Assembly: GCA_022559845.1 (NCBI GenBank)
Contig: CM040121.1
Span: forward strand, 513,526,566 to 513,590,565
Direction: 5' to 3'
Origin: Amorphophallus konjac
Taxonomy: Eukaryota > Streptophyta > Magnoliopsida > Alismatales > Araceae
Length of the DNA stretch: 64,000 nt
This document shows positions 44,006 to 55,284 of the stretch, one piece after another. Position 1 is the stretch's first letter. The number at the start of each line of letters is the position of its first letter. The position numbers and the translations under genes are program-made. Under the pieces are notes generated by a model, which was not told the origin of the DNA, did no database searches, and was given only the letters and a program-made list of their open reading frames with translations.

Positions 44006-44525
44006 TTTTCACAGATTGGCTATTATTCATTGCTTAGCATTTGTCTTGATATTATATTACTGCTTGGATCATCTTGGTTTGCTGGCTTGGTTGAGAGACC
44101 TCCTCTCTCTATCCTAGGATCCACACACCCTTCTTGGAATCGGGACGACCCTCCATTGAGCATTCCGTCTCTTTGGACTGGAAATCCCTTTTCCAAGACC
44201 TCCATAAGTCCCCGCACCCGTGGATTCCCTCACGGACGCCGGGCTGGTTGTACCCTCGAAGTACCTGGAGTTTAGAGAACCTATACGTTGTTAAAAGAGA
44301 GAAGAACTTAGTTGACCCGGAGGTTACATTCGGATCAAACTAGGTCTCATTTGGCAAAAAGAGTGAACCTTCACAAATAATCCACCCTAAATTCGAACAT
44401 CAAACATTAAAATCTTGCGTTTCTTGCCAACCTTGTTTGCATAAACATAGTTGAGTGATTTGATTGCCTTGTTTGGATTGTATATTTTGTGACAGTTCCT
44501 TCATTGAACATCCTCTTTCTTAAGA

Positions 44526-47500
44526 ATGAAGCTCCGTTCAGGTAAAACCATCAACATGTCAGGCCACGGGTACTCTTATGATGATGAGAATGAGAACATA
44601 TTTGGTCAATATGAGGACCCTCCCCAGGATTCTTTTTATTATGAGGGGAACTACCTTCCTCCTCACCCCCATTACTCACAAGTCCATGTGGTCGATACCA
44701 CTGTCCATGAGGCGGACCCTTCGTCTCAAGTTCCAGCTTCCAACACTTCGGGGAACCCTTCCCCATCCATTAATGTCTCAGATTTGATCCAAGCTCTCTC
44801 CCAGTTGGACGACTCCCAACGGCAAGCCATTCAGGCCGCCTTAAAGGGGAAATCCGTCCTTTCTTCTTCTTCTAATCCCCCTCCGGCCGTGAGTGGCCAT
44901 CAAATCATTAATGACCAGGCGGTCTTGCATCCTCCCTCCTCTCGTCCACAAACGCCTACTGCGGCCATGCCGGCCCAGCAGGCGAGCTATTCAGCAGTCA
45001 GGCATCAATCCTCCCAACCTCCTCGGGTTCTACGAACGCATTCTTTTATTCAGAACCAGGCCCCAGTCGAGTCCGATACCAACACTCTCTTGCTTCAGAA
45101 GCTAGCCAGCATGGAGGAGCAGCTCAAGAAGGTTACAGCAACCAAGAATGCTCCGGAAATTTCTCTTCCTACGTTGCCAGTGTTCCATTTACCACCTTCT
45201 GAAATGCCGAATTTCCGGCGATATAATGGGACCGGTAACCCATTCATTCATTTAAAGGACTTCCGATATGAGACTTCTTTCTGGCAAGACAATAAGGCCT
45301 CTCTGGCCTATTTATTCAGAAGATCTCTTGAGGGACCCGCCCTCGAATGGTTTTATTCTCTGGAGCCAGCTGATGCCGGTGACTTTGATGTTATCCAAAG
45401 TAAATTCTTGCAAAAGTACAGAGACCGGGTGGGACCTTCCCTTTCTGTTACAGATCTGGTCGCTGAGAAAATGAAGCCCGATGAAGACTTCATTATATTT
45501 GCTGACAGGTGGCGGTCTATGGCCGAGAAATTGAAGGACACATTGTCGGAACAAGAACAAGTAAAAATGGTCATTTCCAATGCAACTCCTCAATTCCGGC
45601 ACATTTTGGCCATGAATCGGCTGACAACTATGGAAGAGCTCTATGAAAGAGCTCGTTATATACAAACACAAATGAAGGATTCGCCCATCATGGGCATGTT
45701 TGAGCCGAAGCCTCGGCTGTTTAAAAAGAATACAAATGTCAACAGTGGGCCCACGACTGAGGGCACAGTCACAAACGAGCAGGTTGGCGTAGTTGGCCAC
45801 CCCCACCACCAGTCAAACCCACGACCTCCGCCACCTCCACAGCAAAACCCCCATTTTACCTCCGCTCCACAGCGCCACTTCACACCCCAACCTTCTTTTG
45901 CTCCATCACCGAGCCAAGCGCCTCGCACCGACCCTCCAGCACCACCTCAATACCATCAGGTCCCCCCACCTTCCAACTATGGCCAACAACAACGGAGACC
46001 ACCGCTTGGCCCCAAGAGGGCCCATTATCCGCCACTCCCAGAGAGTCTCCCTGACATTTTTAATGCTTTGATGGCCGCCAACCTGCTCGTCCTACCAAAA
46101 GAAAGAACGGTGTGGCCCGAAAATGTTGACACATCCCGTTACTGTGCATTTCACCGCGCCCCTGGTCACAACCTTGATCGTTGTTTCCATTTCAGAGATC
46201 ATATTTATGATTTGAATGACCAGGGTGGCATTAATTGGGATGAAATGAGGCAAGTCATCACCACCATGAAAGAGAGAAGGCCGCATCGGCAACAGCAAAA
46301 TCAGCATCAACAGCAGCCAGCTCCGCAGCAAGCTCAGCCACAGCAAGCTCCAGCACCCCAGCAGGATATGGGGATTGTCCGTGATCCATTGCCGGAGCAC
46401 GCTCCTAATCAACACGTGAACCCTGTCACGTCTCTCTACGAGGTGGAGAGAGGGCAGAGATGGCACGAAGAAAACGCCTATGTCGGGGCATTCCACCATG
46501 ATCCAAACCAAAATCAAACTCCGCGCCTTTTGCGCGTTCCTCCTTCTCCTTCTAGTCTCCTATCGGGACGTTCTCTTTTACGCCCCGTCAACCCACCTAC
46601 CACCACCAATTCCGCGACCTTGCCGGCTCGCTCTCTTCTTAACCACTTACCACCACAGAAACCTGCCATTCCACCTTCCACCACCAATCCTACATCCGCG
46701 ACCTCCAGGCCACTCCTACTCCGCTCACCGACAGCACCCGCTACCCCCTCTACCACTCCTACACCGGCAAGAGTTCCTCCACCATCAGTACAACCACCTT
46801 TTGTGCCACGATCTCTCCTTATTCCACCACCTGCCAATACCCCTCGCATTCGGATATCCCTTTCTTCTTTCACGCCTCCGGCGAGGGCACCTTCTTCAAA
46901 TACTCCTCCCATGCCTCCCGCAGGGGCATCTCTATTAAACACCACTACTACGCCTCCTACAGGGGCGCCCCTTTCATTGAATTCCCCTTTGGTATCCCCT
47001 AGCAGGATCTCTGCTACCGACATTCCTTCCTCCTCTTCCAACCCTCCCCCTAATATTGCCCCGACAGAGGCGCGTCAAGGCGTAGCGCCGCTCCGTAGTG
47101 GACGGATGTTCCACCGTGTTTTCCCACAGAGAGAGCTAGAGCCCGTACAGGGGACGCAAGAGCAGGAACAAGAACAAGATTCAGTGCCGGGAACTCAGTA
47201 TGATCTGTTAAAGCACCTGGATCGCACTCCAGCCAGGATCTCCATTCTTGAATTAATCAAGAGGTCCACCACTCATCAGTTGGCCTTGAAGGAATACCTG
47301 CATAAGGTTATGGTCAATGAGGACCTCCCGGTTGAACAGATAATTACAGTCTTAACCCCTACCAGCAGTCAGCCGGCAATCACATTCCATGAACATGAGT
47401 TAGCACCTCTACCGGCAAGAAAGTATGCCCTATGTATCACGGTTGATATCAACAAAGTGGCTGTTAAGCAGTGTTTGGTAGACACTGGTGCATCTATCAA

Positions 47501-49669
47501 TGTGTTGCCTCCAAGCACTCTGAAGCTATGCGGTATCCCTGAGAGCCAGATACGGCCATCCACCATTACTGTCACAGCATATGACAATACAAAGAAACCC
47601 CCTCTGGGTATGATTACTCTCAAAGTCAGTTTGGGTCCAGCCACCATTACGGCAGATTTCCATATTCTGGATATGGACCCGACCTTTAATGGTATCCTGG
47701 GTCGCCCTTATATTCAGCAGCTTGACGCAGTGCCCTCTACAAAGCATCAGTGCCTTAAGTTTCCGCACAAGGGCCGCATTATCAAGGTGACCAGCGTGCC
47801 GATCTTACCAGAGGAGGACATACATGTAGCTTCATCAGTTCCTTCCATGTGGCCAGCCAACAAGCCGTTATTATCTGTGTTGGACATTCATTGTCCACGA
47901 CCGATGCTATCTGAGACTGTTACCACCGTTGCCATGACACCCCTGCCTTCTAAGGGGAAGAAGAAAAAGAAAAATATGATGAATACCCCCGGCTGGAACA
48001 TTCTGATAAGGATGGGATATCAAGATGGCAAGGGCCTGGGTGCCAAACTCCAGGGCAAGATTAGGCCCATTAAGCCTCAAAAAGTGATTGCACGAGGCGG
48101 CTTAGGCTACAAAGCACCGGACAGGAATGAAGGAGAGCCGTGGGCTGTTATGACGTCCACCTTCAAGCCAGATCGCCAGCCACTCACCTGGACTTTAAAG
48201 ACACATTTTGTCACCAGTGGCGTTCAGAACAATGAACGGACTACCGTCGTTACCTCATTACTTGATTGTCAGGATGTGCACGCCAGACAGTTTGCGCGGC
48301 ACATTGCCCCACTGGCCACTTACAAAACCTTGGAGACTTTAAGGCCAGATAAAAGAAGAAAAATGGGTGACCCGGAATGTGACTGGTACAGGTGGTTTGA
48401 CATGAATGATATCACTTTCTCTTTAAGCCGCCTGTTCATGCCGACAGATCCGGAATGGCCGCCATTGATTCAAGAACTGATTGAAATGCCTGCCGCAATC
48501 ACAGATAAAAGGCAGATGTTAAGTGACTACACAGATACGGGAGAGCCAGATGTCCCCTTTGAAGAAGGATTCTCCGTGGATAGGCTGTGGACCGGCCTTT
48601 TTTCCCTCACTTCTGTGCATCCGTCTGCGTTGGTTTCTCTCTATTCCCATGGGTTTGGTCACGTGCCGCGACCACCACCGATTACCATCAACTTATCTCC
48701 CAATTCAATTCAGATTTCCTTCCCTATTGCTCCTTCGCTCCTCGAGCGATTTTCCAAAATCTCCATCTCGCCCCCGTATGGGCCATCTTTGATTAAATCT
48801 TTCTCCAAACTTGCAATCTCCACTCCTCCCACTATTCCCCCCTCACATTGCTTTTTACTTGAGAAAGAAAAAAAAAACAAAGGAAAACATGAAAACGAAA
48901 AAAAAAACGCCAAATCTCCAACATTCCAATCCTCCATTTCTATTGAGGAGACCTCATACTTTTCTCCCGAGCGCGTCCCAACCCGGGGGCCGCTCTTCCA
49001 AGATTCCTTGATAAAACTTTTCTCCCCCTCTGGTGAGGGGCCCTCCCCTGTATCACCTCCTGTATCCACTTTATCACCTCCTTCTTTCCCTTATAATCAA
49101 GCTAGTTGCTCTTCCTCCCTTTCTTCCTCTTCTTCTAATAAAAATCATGGGGTAAATTCACACAAAAAGGCCAAGGGTAAGCAGATTCCTCGCAGATTTT
49201 TGTTGGAATTGGCCATTAGATGCCAAGCTTGTTTAGCTCTCCCTGAGTTTGTGGAAGATCCAATTATCCTGCCAGAATTAGAAATTGAGGATTTTGTTGC
49301 TTCTTATGAGGGTTTGGGCGTTTATGAAATCATGAATGATGAAGACCCTATTGAAGAAGGGGATGAAAGTTATGAAGAATATGAGGACGAGGCTGATGCT
49401 TTTGCTAGTGGTATGAGAAGATTCGACGAACCATCAGCCTCAGTAGAAGAACCTACCAAAGAAATCAACTTGGGTACCGAGGAAGACCCTAGGATTGTCC
49501 TCATAAGCAAAAATTTGCCGCCCTCCGAAGAGAAGGCACTCATCTTAGTTCTTCAAGAATACAAGGACACGTTCGCATGGAGCTATGAAGATATGCCTGG
49601 ATTAGACCCTGCGCTCGTTGAACACCGTCTTACACTTAAGCCAGGATCTGTCCCGGTAAAACAACGGTT
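44526..49669 (+). CDS. Tat gag-protease-G-patch-RT N-terminus, interrupted at its 3' end by copia2
   Basis: An open frame of over 1,700 codons from ATG at 44526. Gag core (retrotransposon gag domain) spans roughly residues 215-395 (FRRYNGTGNPFIHLKDF, GPALEWFYSL). A CCHC-like motif, YCAFHRAPGHNLDRC, is near 538. A long Pro/Gln/Ser-rich linker follows. The aspartic protease (CLVDTGASINVLP) is near 983. A G-patch (GWNILIRMGYQDGKGLG) spans 1155-1200. A Lys/Ser-rich spacer leads to the RT entry region (PPSEEKALILVLQEYKDTFAW, ending PVKQR). The native frame ends at the target duplication CGGTT; seven further codons before the stop at 49691 come from the copia2 LTR. Apart from the insertion the frame has no lesion, so the Tat copy was young and possibly coding when hit. 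Protease would process the polyprotein; the G-patch is an RNA-binding motif known in some retroelement proteases. Confidence 0.9.
49665..49669 (+). other. Target-site duplication, left copy (CGGTT)
   Basis: CGGTT directly precedes the LTR start TGTTGTGTCC at 49670. The same five bases follow the other LTR at 61045-61049. Five bases is the usual Copia duplication length. Confidence 0.95.
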
Positions 49670-50079
49670 TGTTGTGTCCCTGTGGTTTTGATGATGGTTT
49701 TGTTGATTGATTGTTGGTGTGAGTTAATCAAATGTTCAGTCATCCTGCTGCTCAATTTAGAGTCATATTTGATGATCAGTCATGCTACATGTTAAACTGA
49801 TGCATAAAGCATTCATTGCTGTGGTTTTAATGATTTATCTGGTTTTGATGATTGGTGTTTGATGTTAATCATTGTGAGTCATCCTGCTGAAATGTTCATT
49901 CAGGGCTTCATATGCTCAGTCAGTTTATCTGCTGACATTGTGCTTTGATGATAGCTTCATGATTGTGATTTGTATATCATCTGGAGAATGCACGTGTATG
50001 ACTGATATATTGTGTGTGTTAGACTTCTGGTATGTGCATGATCTATACATCACCTTCAATCTTCAAGTCTATACACTGG

Positions 50080-51390
50080 TTTATTCTTCAAGTCTGTACA
50101 TCCACAGTTAGACTTAAAGTCTGCACTCTAGTCTTCAATGTCAAGTCTGCACATCGGTCTTCGATTTCAATGTCCATACATTGGGCTTTTACATGAAGTC
50201 TACACATTGTTGTTTGCAGTGAAAGTCCATACTTTGGACTGTTCATCAAAGTCTGTACATCATACTGCTATAGCAAGTCTGTACAGTGAGTGATTCATTG
50301 GTGAAGTCTGTACACTTAACTGTGCTTCAAGTCTAGACATTGCACTGTTCCCTTCATCTTCGTGTTGTTTTCAGTATGTGTCAATTTCGTCTTCGTGTCG
50401 TTTTTACCTCGTGTCGTGTTACCCCGTGTCAATTACTGTTCGACTTCGTGTTGTTTTCAACCCGAGTCGGTTACTGTTGTTCCTCGTGTCATTTTATTCG
50501 TTTTATACTGTTCACATAGCTTCATCACGTGTCGTGACAAGCCGTGTCTATTTTTCAGACCCCGTGTCTGTCTTGAGTTGTTCCTACACTCCGTGTCGAT
50601 TTCATCTTTTGTCTTTGTCTTGTGTTTTCATGACCTCGTATCGTTTTTCCTCTCATAACCTCGTGTTAGTGTTTCTGTGACTTCGTTCATGTTTCGTAAC
50701 CACACTTCGTGTGGGTTACTGTCGCTCTTATGACTTTGTGTCGTGTCTCCCAGACCTCGTGTCATTTTTCACTCCGTGTCTATTTCAGTTTTCGTCTTCG
50801 TGTTGTTTTCAACTCGTGACGGTCTCTGTCATCTGTCTCCATGTCGTACTCACTCCGTGTCGTTTTTGTTCCACTGGGTGCAGAACATCGCAGCACCTCG
50901 TGTTGCTTCCTGTTTCACTTCGTGTCGTTTTCCGTTTTGTGTTCTTCGTGTCGTTCTTACTTTGAGTCGTTTTCTTTGTTATTTCCATCTTCGTGTCGTT
51001 TCTGTTTTCATGACTTCGTGTCATCTTCATTGTCTTAGTGTTGTTTTCACCGCGTGCTGTTCTCACTGTCTTCGTGCTGTTTTCACCGCGTGTCGATTAC
51101 TGTTTCATCTAGTATTGTTTTTCCACTTAGTGTCGTTTCCGAATTATCTCTTCGTGTTGTTCTTCCTAGACATTGTGTCTTTCGTGTGTTGAAACCACAC
51201 TTACTGTTGGTTTCTGTTTACCTCCATGTTGTCCTCGTGCCGTTCTCATTACTGGTTATTATATCATGTCGTTTTACTTCGTGCTACAGTCACCATGGTG
51301 TTCTTCGTGTCGTTCTTCTGGTTACCTCGTGTTGCTTTATAACCTCACTTCGTGTTGTTCTCAGTGCATCTAGTATTTCTATTACATACT
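50080..51390 (+). repeat. U3 short-repeat arrays of copia2 (AAGTCTGTACA, then TTCGTGTCGTTTT)
   Basis: About twelve AAGTCTGTACATC-like units at 25-30-base spacing to 50345. Then some forty or more CTTCGTGTCGTTTTC-like units to 51390. The same arrays in the same order occur in copia1 U3, and again at 58385-59700 in the 3' LTR. They lie upstream of the TATA box, the place for enhancer-like sites. Confidence 0.8.
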
Positions 51391-51589
51391 TCGTGCAGCT
51401 TTAGTTCCTATGGCCCTCAGCTTTAATGATTTTCATCTCCTTACAGATCCGAGGAAGAACATTCCACACACCTGGGCAGCACGTGATCCGAGGCTGGAAT
51501 GAAGCCTGCTGAGAGACTGCCACGTGGACCGAATTCTTAGGGCTGGAAATATGGAGGTCACACGTCGTGGCTGATGCTGCTGCTGCTGC

Positions 51590-51598
51590 TATATATAT
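51590..51598 (+). promoter_or_regulatory. TATA box of the copia2 5' LTR
   Basis: GCTGCTATATATATGAGACC, followed by CTTCGTCCACAGATGAAGG as in copia1. The 3' LTR copy is at 59896-59904. Confidence 0.75.
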
Positions 51599-52012
51599 GA
51601 GACCTTCGTCCACAGATGAAGGTGATCGAGTTGGCGTGAAGAAAAGCTCATACAGAGAGCCACGATCCAGATAGAAAAAGAAAAGAGAAAGAAGAAGAGC
51701 AGAAGGAGAAGAAGAGAGGTAGAGAGCTCGAGAAGAGTGTGAAGAGAAGAAGAAGCAGAGAGTGAGAGAAGAGCAGAAGAAAGAGAAAGAAAGATAGAGA
51801 GTGAGCGAGAGAGCTCGTGGAGAAGAAGGAAGATCTTACCTGAAGATCCGTCTACTGGACCGTGGATCAAATCCAGGCCAGTCAGCTCCGTTGAGAGCCA
51901 CATTGTGCATTTCGTTTTTCAGCTTTCTGTTTTGCTGAAGTCATTTTTCGTTTATTGTTCTTTCCTTTGTTTTCTGGTTTGCTGTGTTTCCGATACTCTG
52001 TAGAGTGGTCAG

Positions 52013-52440
52013 GGTTCCTCCTGTTAGTTCAGGAGAAGGGAGATTGACATCTCCGGTTGCAAGTAGCTGGGTGCTACTTGTGGGTTCCCTCCGGTTTGGA
52101 GGAAGGGAGATCTGATCTCCAGTTGCAAGTAGTTGGGAGCTACTTGTGGGTTCCCTCCGGTTTGGAGGAAGGGAGACTTGTCTCCGGTTCTGGGCTTGTG
52201 GATTCAAGTCCAGGGGTTCCCTCCAGGTCTGGAGGAAGAGAGACCGTGTGTCTCTGGTTTGCTAGTGACTGGTGTCACTAGTGGTTCCCTCCGGTTGGGA
52301 GGAAGAGGGGAGGCTGTTCCCCTGGTCAAGCTGTTTGGCAGCATTTGTTGCAGACTGAGTCTGCTGTTTCTAGCGTGAGCTAGTGGAAGCCACACTCGGT
52401 TTGAGTGTGGGGTGGATGTAGGTCTGGAGGACCGAACCAC
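52013..52440. repeat. Five repeated hairpin modules plus terminal hairpins in R/U5 of copia2
   Basis: Each module of about 65-75 bases carries hairpins in fixed order. (i) CCTCC/GGAGG type, for example 52088-52092 with 52098-52102. (ii) GGAGAT/ATCTCC (52039-52054), GGAGATC/GATCTCC (52106-52120), GGAGAC/GTCTCC (52172-52185), AGAGAC/GTCTCT (52239-52255), GGGGA/TCCCC (52307-52322). (iii) CAAGTAGC/GCTACTTG (52060-52080), CAAGTAG/CTACTTG (52126-52146), CTGGGCTTG/CAAGTCCAG (52190-52213), CTAGTGAC/GTCACTAG (52262-52281). Then GCAGACT/AGTCTGC (52350-52364), CTAGC/GCTAG (52370-52383) and CCACACTC/GAGTGTGG (52390-52410). It lies between the TATA box and the PBS, so it is in the RNA. Confidence 0.88.
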
Positions 52441-52741
52441 CTAAAAATTCTCTGTGCAGTGGTCTGATTTCTCTATATGTTTTGCTTCCGCTAGATGTTT
52501 GCATAGGGGCGCTCCAAGTGGTTGATCAGATCTTGTTCTGAGTGTTTAATCCGTTGAGTGAGCGAAAGTTTATTTGAGTGGAAGAATGGTGCTACTGCTA
52601 ATTAGTCTTTCAGATTTGATACATCTGTCTAGTTAGCACTCTAGATAGTTAGTGAGCATCATAACCTTTTAATTGGGTAAAGGTTTTTAAAGGGTTATAT
52701 TCATTCACCCCCCCTCTGAATACTGCACCGAACCTAACAAT

Positions 52742-52753
52742 TGGTATCAGAGC
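52742..52753 (+). promoter_or_regulatory. Primer-binding site of copia2 (initiator tRNA-Met type)
   Basis: TGGTATCAGAGC, two bases after the LTR end at 52739. Identical to the site in copia1. Confidence 0.95.
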
Positions 52754-52938
52754 GGGTCTCTGATCTATCAGATCTAACAATCTGCAGAGGATCCTGCCGA
52801 TTTGTTTGGTGCATTTCAGAGTGGGTCTCTTGAAATCGTGTCTTGCTTCGTTGACTTGTGTCTTATTTTGATTATCTAGTTTCAGTGGAGTTCGTGTCAT
52901 TTGTTTTACTTCGCTGAACTTGTCTGCCATCTGTTCTA

Positions 52939-55284
52939 ATGGCTCGACCTCCGATTTATGATGGTTCTAACTTTGAAAGTTGGCTAGGAGGCCTAGCTGT
53001 GTACATAGACTCAATTGGTCCACATTTGTGGAGTCTTATATCTAAAGGCCCACACCGCTTACCTAAAGATCTGACCAATTGGTCTAGTGAGGACAGCTCT
53101 AAGAATTGCGATAATACCATAGTTCTTAATATCTTGAGAGCTGTAGTTAATACTGATATGTATCCTTTTGTTTCCAGGTGCACATCTGGAAAGGAAATAT
53201 ATGACAGAGTCGTTTCTGCGCATAATCAGCAAGGTGATAGCTGCTTGATGGCCAACCGGGATGATGAAGATGAGATCTCATCTCAGGTAAGTTCTGAATC
53301 AGAAGGATACTCTTTCGATGAATTAATAGAGATGTATGAAAATTTGTTAGAAGTATCCAAGAAATTGAAATCTGAGAACAAAAAGTTGAAAAAGAAATGT
53401 GATAGAATAAATCTGAAAGATTCCTGTGAAAACTGTCCAAATATGAAAAAGTCTTATGATGCATGCATGCTAGATGTTCAGAATCTTAAGAAACAAAATG
53501 ATTCTCTAAAAATTGAAAAACAAACATGCTTAGATAAAATGTCTGAACTTGAGAATCAACTGAATGATAAGAAAAATGAGCATCTAAAAGGCATGCAAGA
53601 ACTAACTAAAGTTAATTCTGAATTGGACAAAATGAAATTGGAGAATGAGGATCTTCAAAAGAAGAATAAAACTCTTATTATCAGAATGAATGAAATCAAT
53701 GAGGTTTCACAGTCCTCTTCTGCTAAATCAGATTGTAAAATATGCTCTGCTTTAAGAGAACGAAATGAAGATCTCTTTAGTGAGAATGAACGGCTAAATA
53801 AACAAATTGCCTCACTTAAAGATGATCACAAAAATCTGCTCGCTGAGAAAATTAAAGCAGAAGAAAGAGAAGATGAACTGATTAAAAAATTGAAGCACGT
53901 GTCTGGAAGAGAGAGATGTGCTAACAATGAAATTCAGGATAAAAATCTTGAGGAAGAAAACACTGAATTAAAAGCTGAAGTTGAAAGACTGAAGTTGTTG
54001 AATACTGGCTTGTCTGAAAGACTTCTCACTACAGAAAAAGGAAAGGCTGTCTATGATGAAAATTCAGAAATTTTGAATAGCCTAAAACAAGAAATTGAGA
54101 AGTATAAAATCGCAAACCAAGTTCTAAGCGAATGTGTTAATTGCAGTGAACAAGAAATAGCCAGTTATGAACTTCACATTGCTAGCTTGGAAGATAAAAT
54201 TCATAATCTGGAAAATTCAGCTATTGAGTCTGCCAAGATTAAAGGAAAAATAAAAACTGTTGGGAAGAGGAAGGATGATAACTCTGAAGGGGGAACTAAC
54301 TGCTGTTCTGATATAGCTGGTACTTCAAGGCAATCCCCAAAACAAAGTGAAAATCAGAAGTCACCTTCAAAAACTGTCTTTCAGTTTAAAGCTCAGAAAA
54401 TTGAAAAACAAACAAAGCCTGTTGAGGATAATCAGAAATTGACAAGGAAGAGTCAAACAAAAAGGGTAAAAAATAATTCTGGTTATACTCTGAAATTTGT
54501 TAGCTCTGTTGAATCCGATGCTTCTTGTACTCATTCGTATGCTTCTAGGAACTCATATGATAGAAACCATGTTCCTAGGAAATCTGATGCCTCTTGTTAC
54601 TACTGTGGTAGGCATGGTCATTATATGGATGACTGCAGAGTGATGATAAGTGATGATATGATGCATGATAAAATATTTCTAAATAATCATCACCACCCCA
54701 AAAGAAACATGTCTTCCTCAAACCAACATATCATTTGTTACAATTGTAACAGACGTGGTCATAAAGCTATTGAGTGTCGGTTTAGGCCTTCATGGGGATT
54801 TACTGGCTCAAGAGGTAAGCACCCTAGGTGCATTGAATGTGGCAAGTATGGGCATGCAGGCAAGGACTGCTGGTTTGTTCAGGGAAATCATTTTAATTCC
54901 AAATTTGTAAGATTCCCTCCAAACAAAAATTTCTTGGGCAGAAATAAAGCTGGTCTTAAAGAAAAGACTCTTGGTTGTTATGAATGTGGAAAACCTGGCC
55001 ACCGAGCTTCTGAATGCTGGTGGGCAGGTAATGGTAAATCAAAAATTCATGCTTACAACAGAACAATTCATGCTCATTATCATAGGTCTCATGCTGTTGT
55101 TGATATGCATCATAGGACCAGAAAATCTGCTGTTTCATGTAGATATTGTGGTAAACTTGGTCACTCTATGGACAATTGTTTTCTGATGAAATTTGATGAC
55201 CATGTTGCTAAGAAACTGTTTAGAACACCTGATAGGGGTAGTGCAGGACCCAAGACTGCTTGGGTCTATGCAGGATCAACTTGA
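52939..55284 (+). CDS. gag: Copia gag polyprotein with five CCHC zinc knuckles
   Basis: 781 codons, intact. The start at 52939 is 185 bases past the PBS and matches the copia1 gag start (MARPPIYDGSNFESW against MACPPVFSGSDFNQW). Residues 1-115 form the Copia gag N-terminal domain. 120-430 is a long Lys/Glu/Asn-rich coiled-coil region. 430-545 is basic and Ser-rich. Five knuckles follow: CYYCGRHGHYMDDC (~552), CYNCNRRGHKAIEC (~599), CIECGKYGHAGKDC (~630), CYECGKPGHRASEC (~679) and CRYCGKLGHSMDNC (~732). All keep C-x2-C-x4-H-x4-C. The protein would coat element RNA in a cytoplasmic particle. It ends with its own stop, with no protease or pol after it. Five knuckles is more than most plant Copia gags carry and fits the large gags of Sireviruses. 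The intact frame suggests selection on gag, or youth. Confidence 0.92.
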   Translation: MARPPIYDGSNFESWLGGLAVYIDSIGPHLWSLISKGPHRLPKDLTNWSSEDSSKNCDNTIVLNILRAVVNTDMYPFVSRCTSGKEIYDRVVSAHNQQGDSCLMANRDDEDEISSQVSSESEGYSFDELIEMYENLLEVSKKLKSENKKLKKKCDRINLKDSCENCPNMKKSYDACMLDVQNLKKQNDSLKIEKQTCLDKMSELENQLNDKKNEHLKGMQELTKVNSELDKMKLENEDLQKKNKTLIIRMNEINEVSQSSSAKSDCKICSALRERNEDLFSENERLNKQIASLKDDHKNLLAEKIKAEEREDELIKKLKHVSGRERCANNEIQDKNLEEENTELKAEVERLKLLNTGLSERLLTTEKGKAVYDENSEILNSLKQEIEKYKIANQVLSECVNCSEQEIASYELHIASLEDKIHNLENSAIESAKIKGKIKTVGKRKDDNSEGGTNCCSDIAGTSRQSPKQSENQKSPSKTVFQFKAQKIEKQTKPVEDNQKLTRKSQTKRVKNNSGYTLKFVSSVESDASCTHSYASRNSYDRNHVPRKSDASCYYCGRHGHYMDDCRVMISDDMMHDKIFLNNHHHPKRNMSSSNQHIICYNCNRRGHKAIECRFRPSWGFTGSRGKHPRCIECGKYGHAGKDCWFVQGNHFNSKFVRFPPNKNFLGRNKAGLKEKTLGCYECGKPGHRASECWWAGNGKSKIHAYNRTIHAHYHRSHAVVDMHHRTRKSAVSCRYCGKLGHSMDNCFLMKFDDHVAKKLFRTPDRGSAGPKTAWVYAGST

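Larger units (their letters stand above)
43168..44525 (+). promoter_or_regulatory. Structured untranslated leader of the Tat element
   Basis: About 1.36 kb between PBS and gag ATG with no convincing gene. 43204-43369 carries seven consecutive hairpins with CCTC-like loops. 43391-44005 carries about fifteen AACGCC/GGCGTT-class hairpins. 44010-44525 is ordinary sequence. Retroelement leaders commonly hold packaging and dimerisation signals; this leader's regular hairpins may do so, as inference. Confidence 0.6.
49670..52739 (+). repeat. 5' LTR of copia2 (3,070 bp)
   Basis: From TGTTGTGTCC to CCTAACA. U3 starts with GGTTTTGATGAT-rich sequence and then holds AAGTCTGTACA repeats (50080-50345) and CGTGTCGTTTT repeats (50350-51390). 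The TATA box is at 51590-51598, followed by a purine-rich leader, hairpin modules (52018-52410) and the conserved end ACCGAACCTAACA. Open frames inside are products of the repeats (for example a 149-codon frame at 50743) and are not genes. Confidence 0.95.

Noticed and set aside
41831..44280. Possibility that the whole hairpin region to 44280 is the Tat LTR
   Set aside because: A Gypsy-type PBS follows CCACA at 43151 and no PBS-like site was found near 44280, so the shorter LTR is preferred. It cannot be settled without the 3' LTR.
45312..45809. 165-codon antisense frame over the Tat gag core
   Set aside because: Shadow of the gag reading frame on the other strand.
46514..47041. 175-codon antisense frame over the Tat gag linker
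   Set aside because: A mirror of the Pro/Ser/Thr-rich gag linker; no domain and no promoter.
50743..51192. 149-codon and neighbouring open frames in the copia2 LTR (also 59049-59498)
   Set aside because: They are produced by the CGTGTCGTTTT repeats, giving low-complexity Ser/Cys/Val/Phe sequence with no domain. Two LTR copies share them only because LTRs are near-identical.
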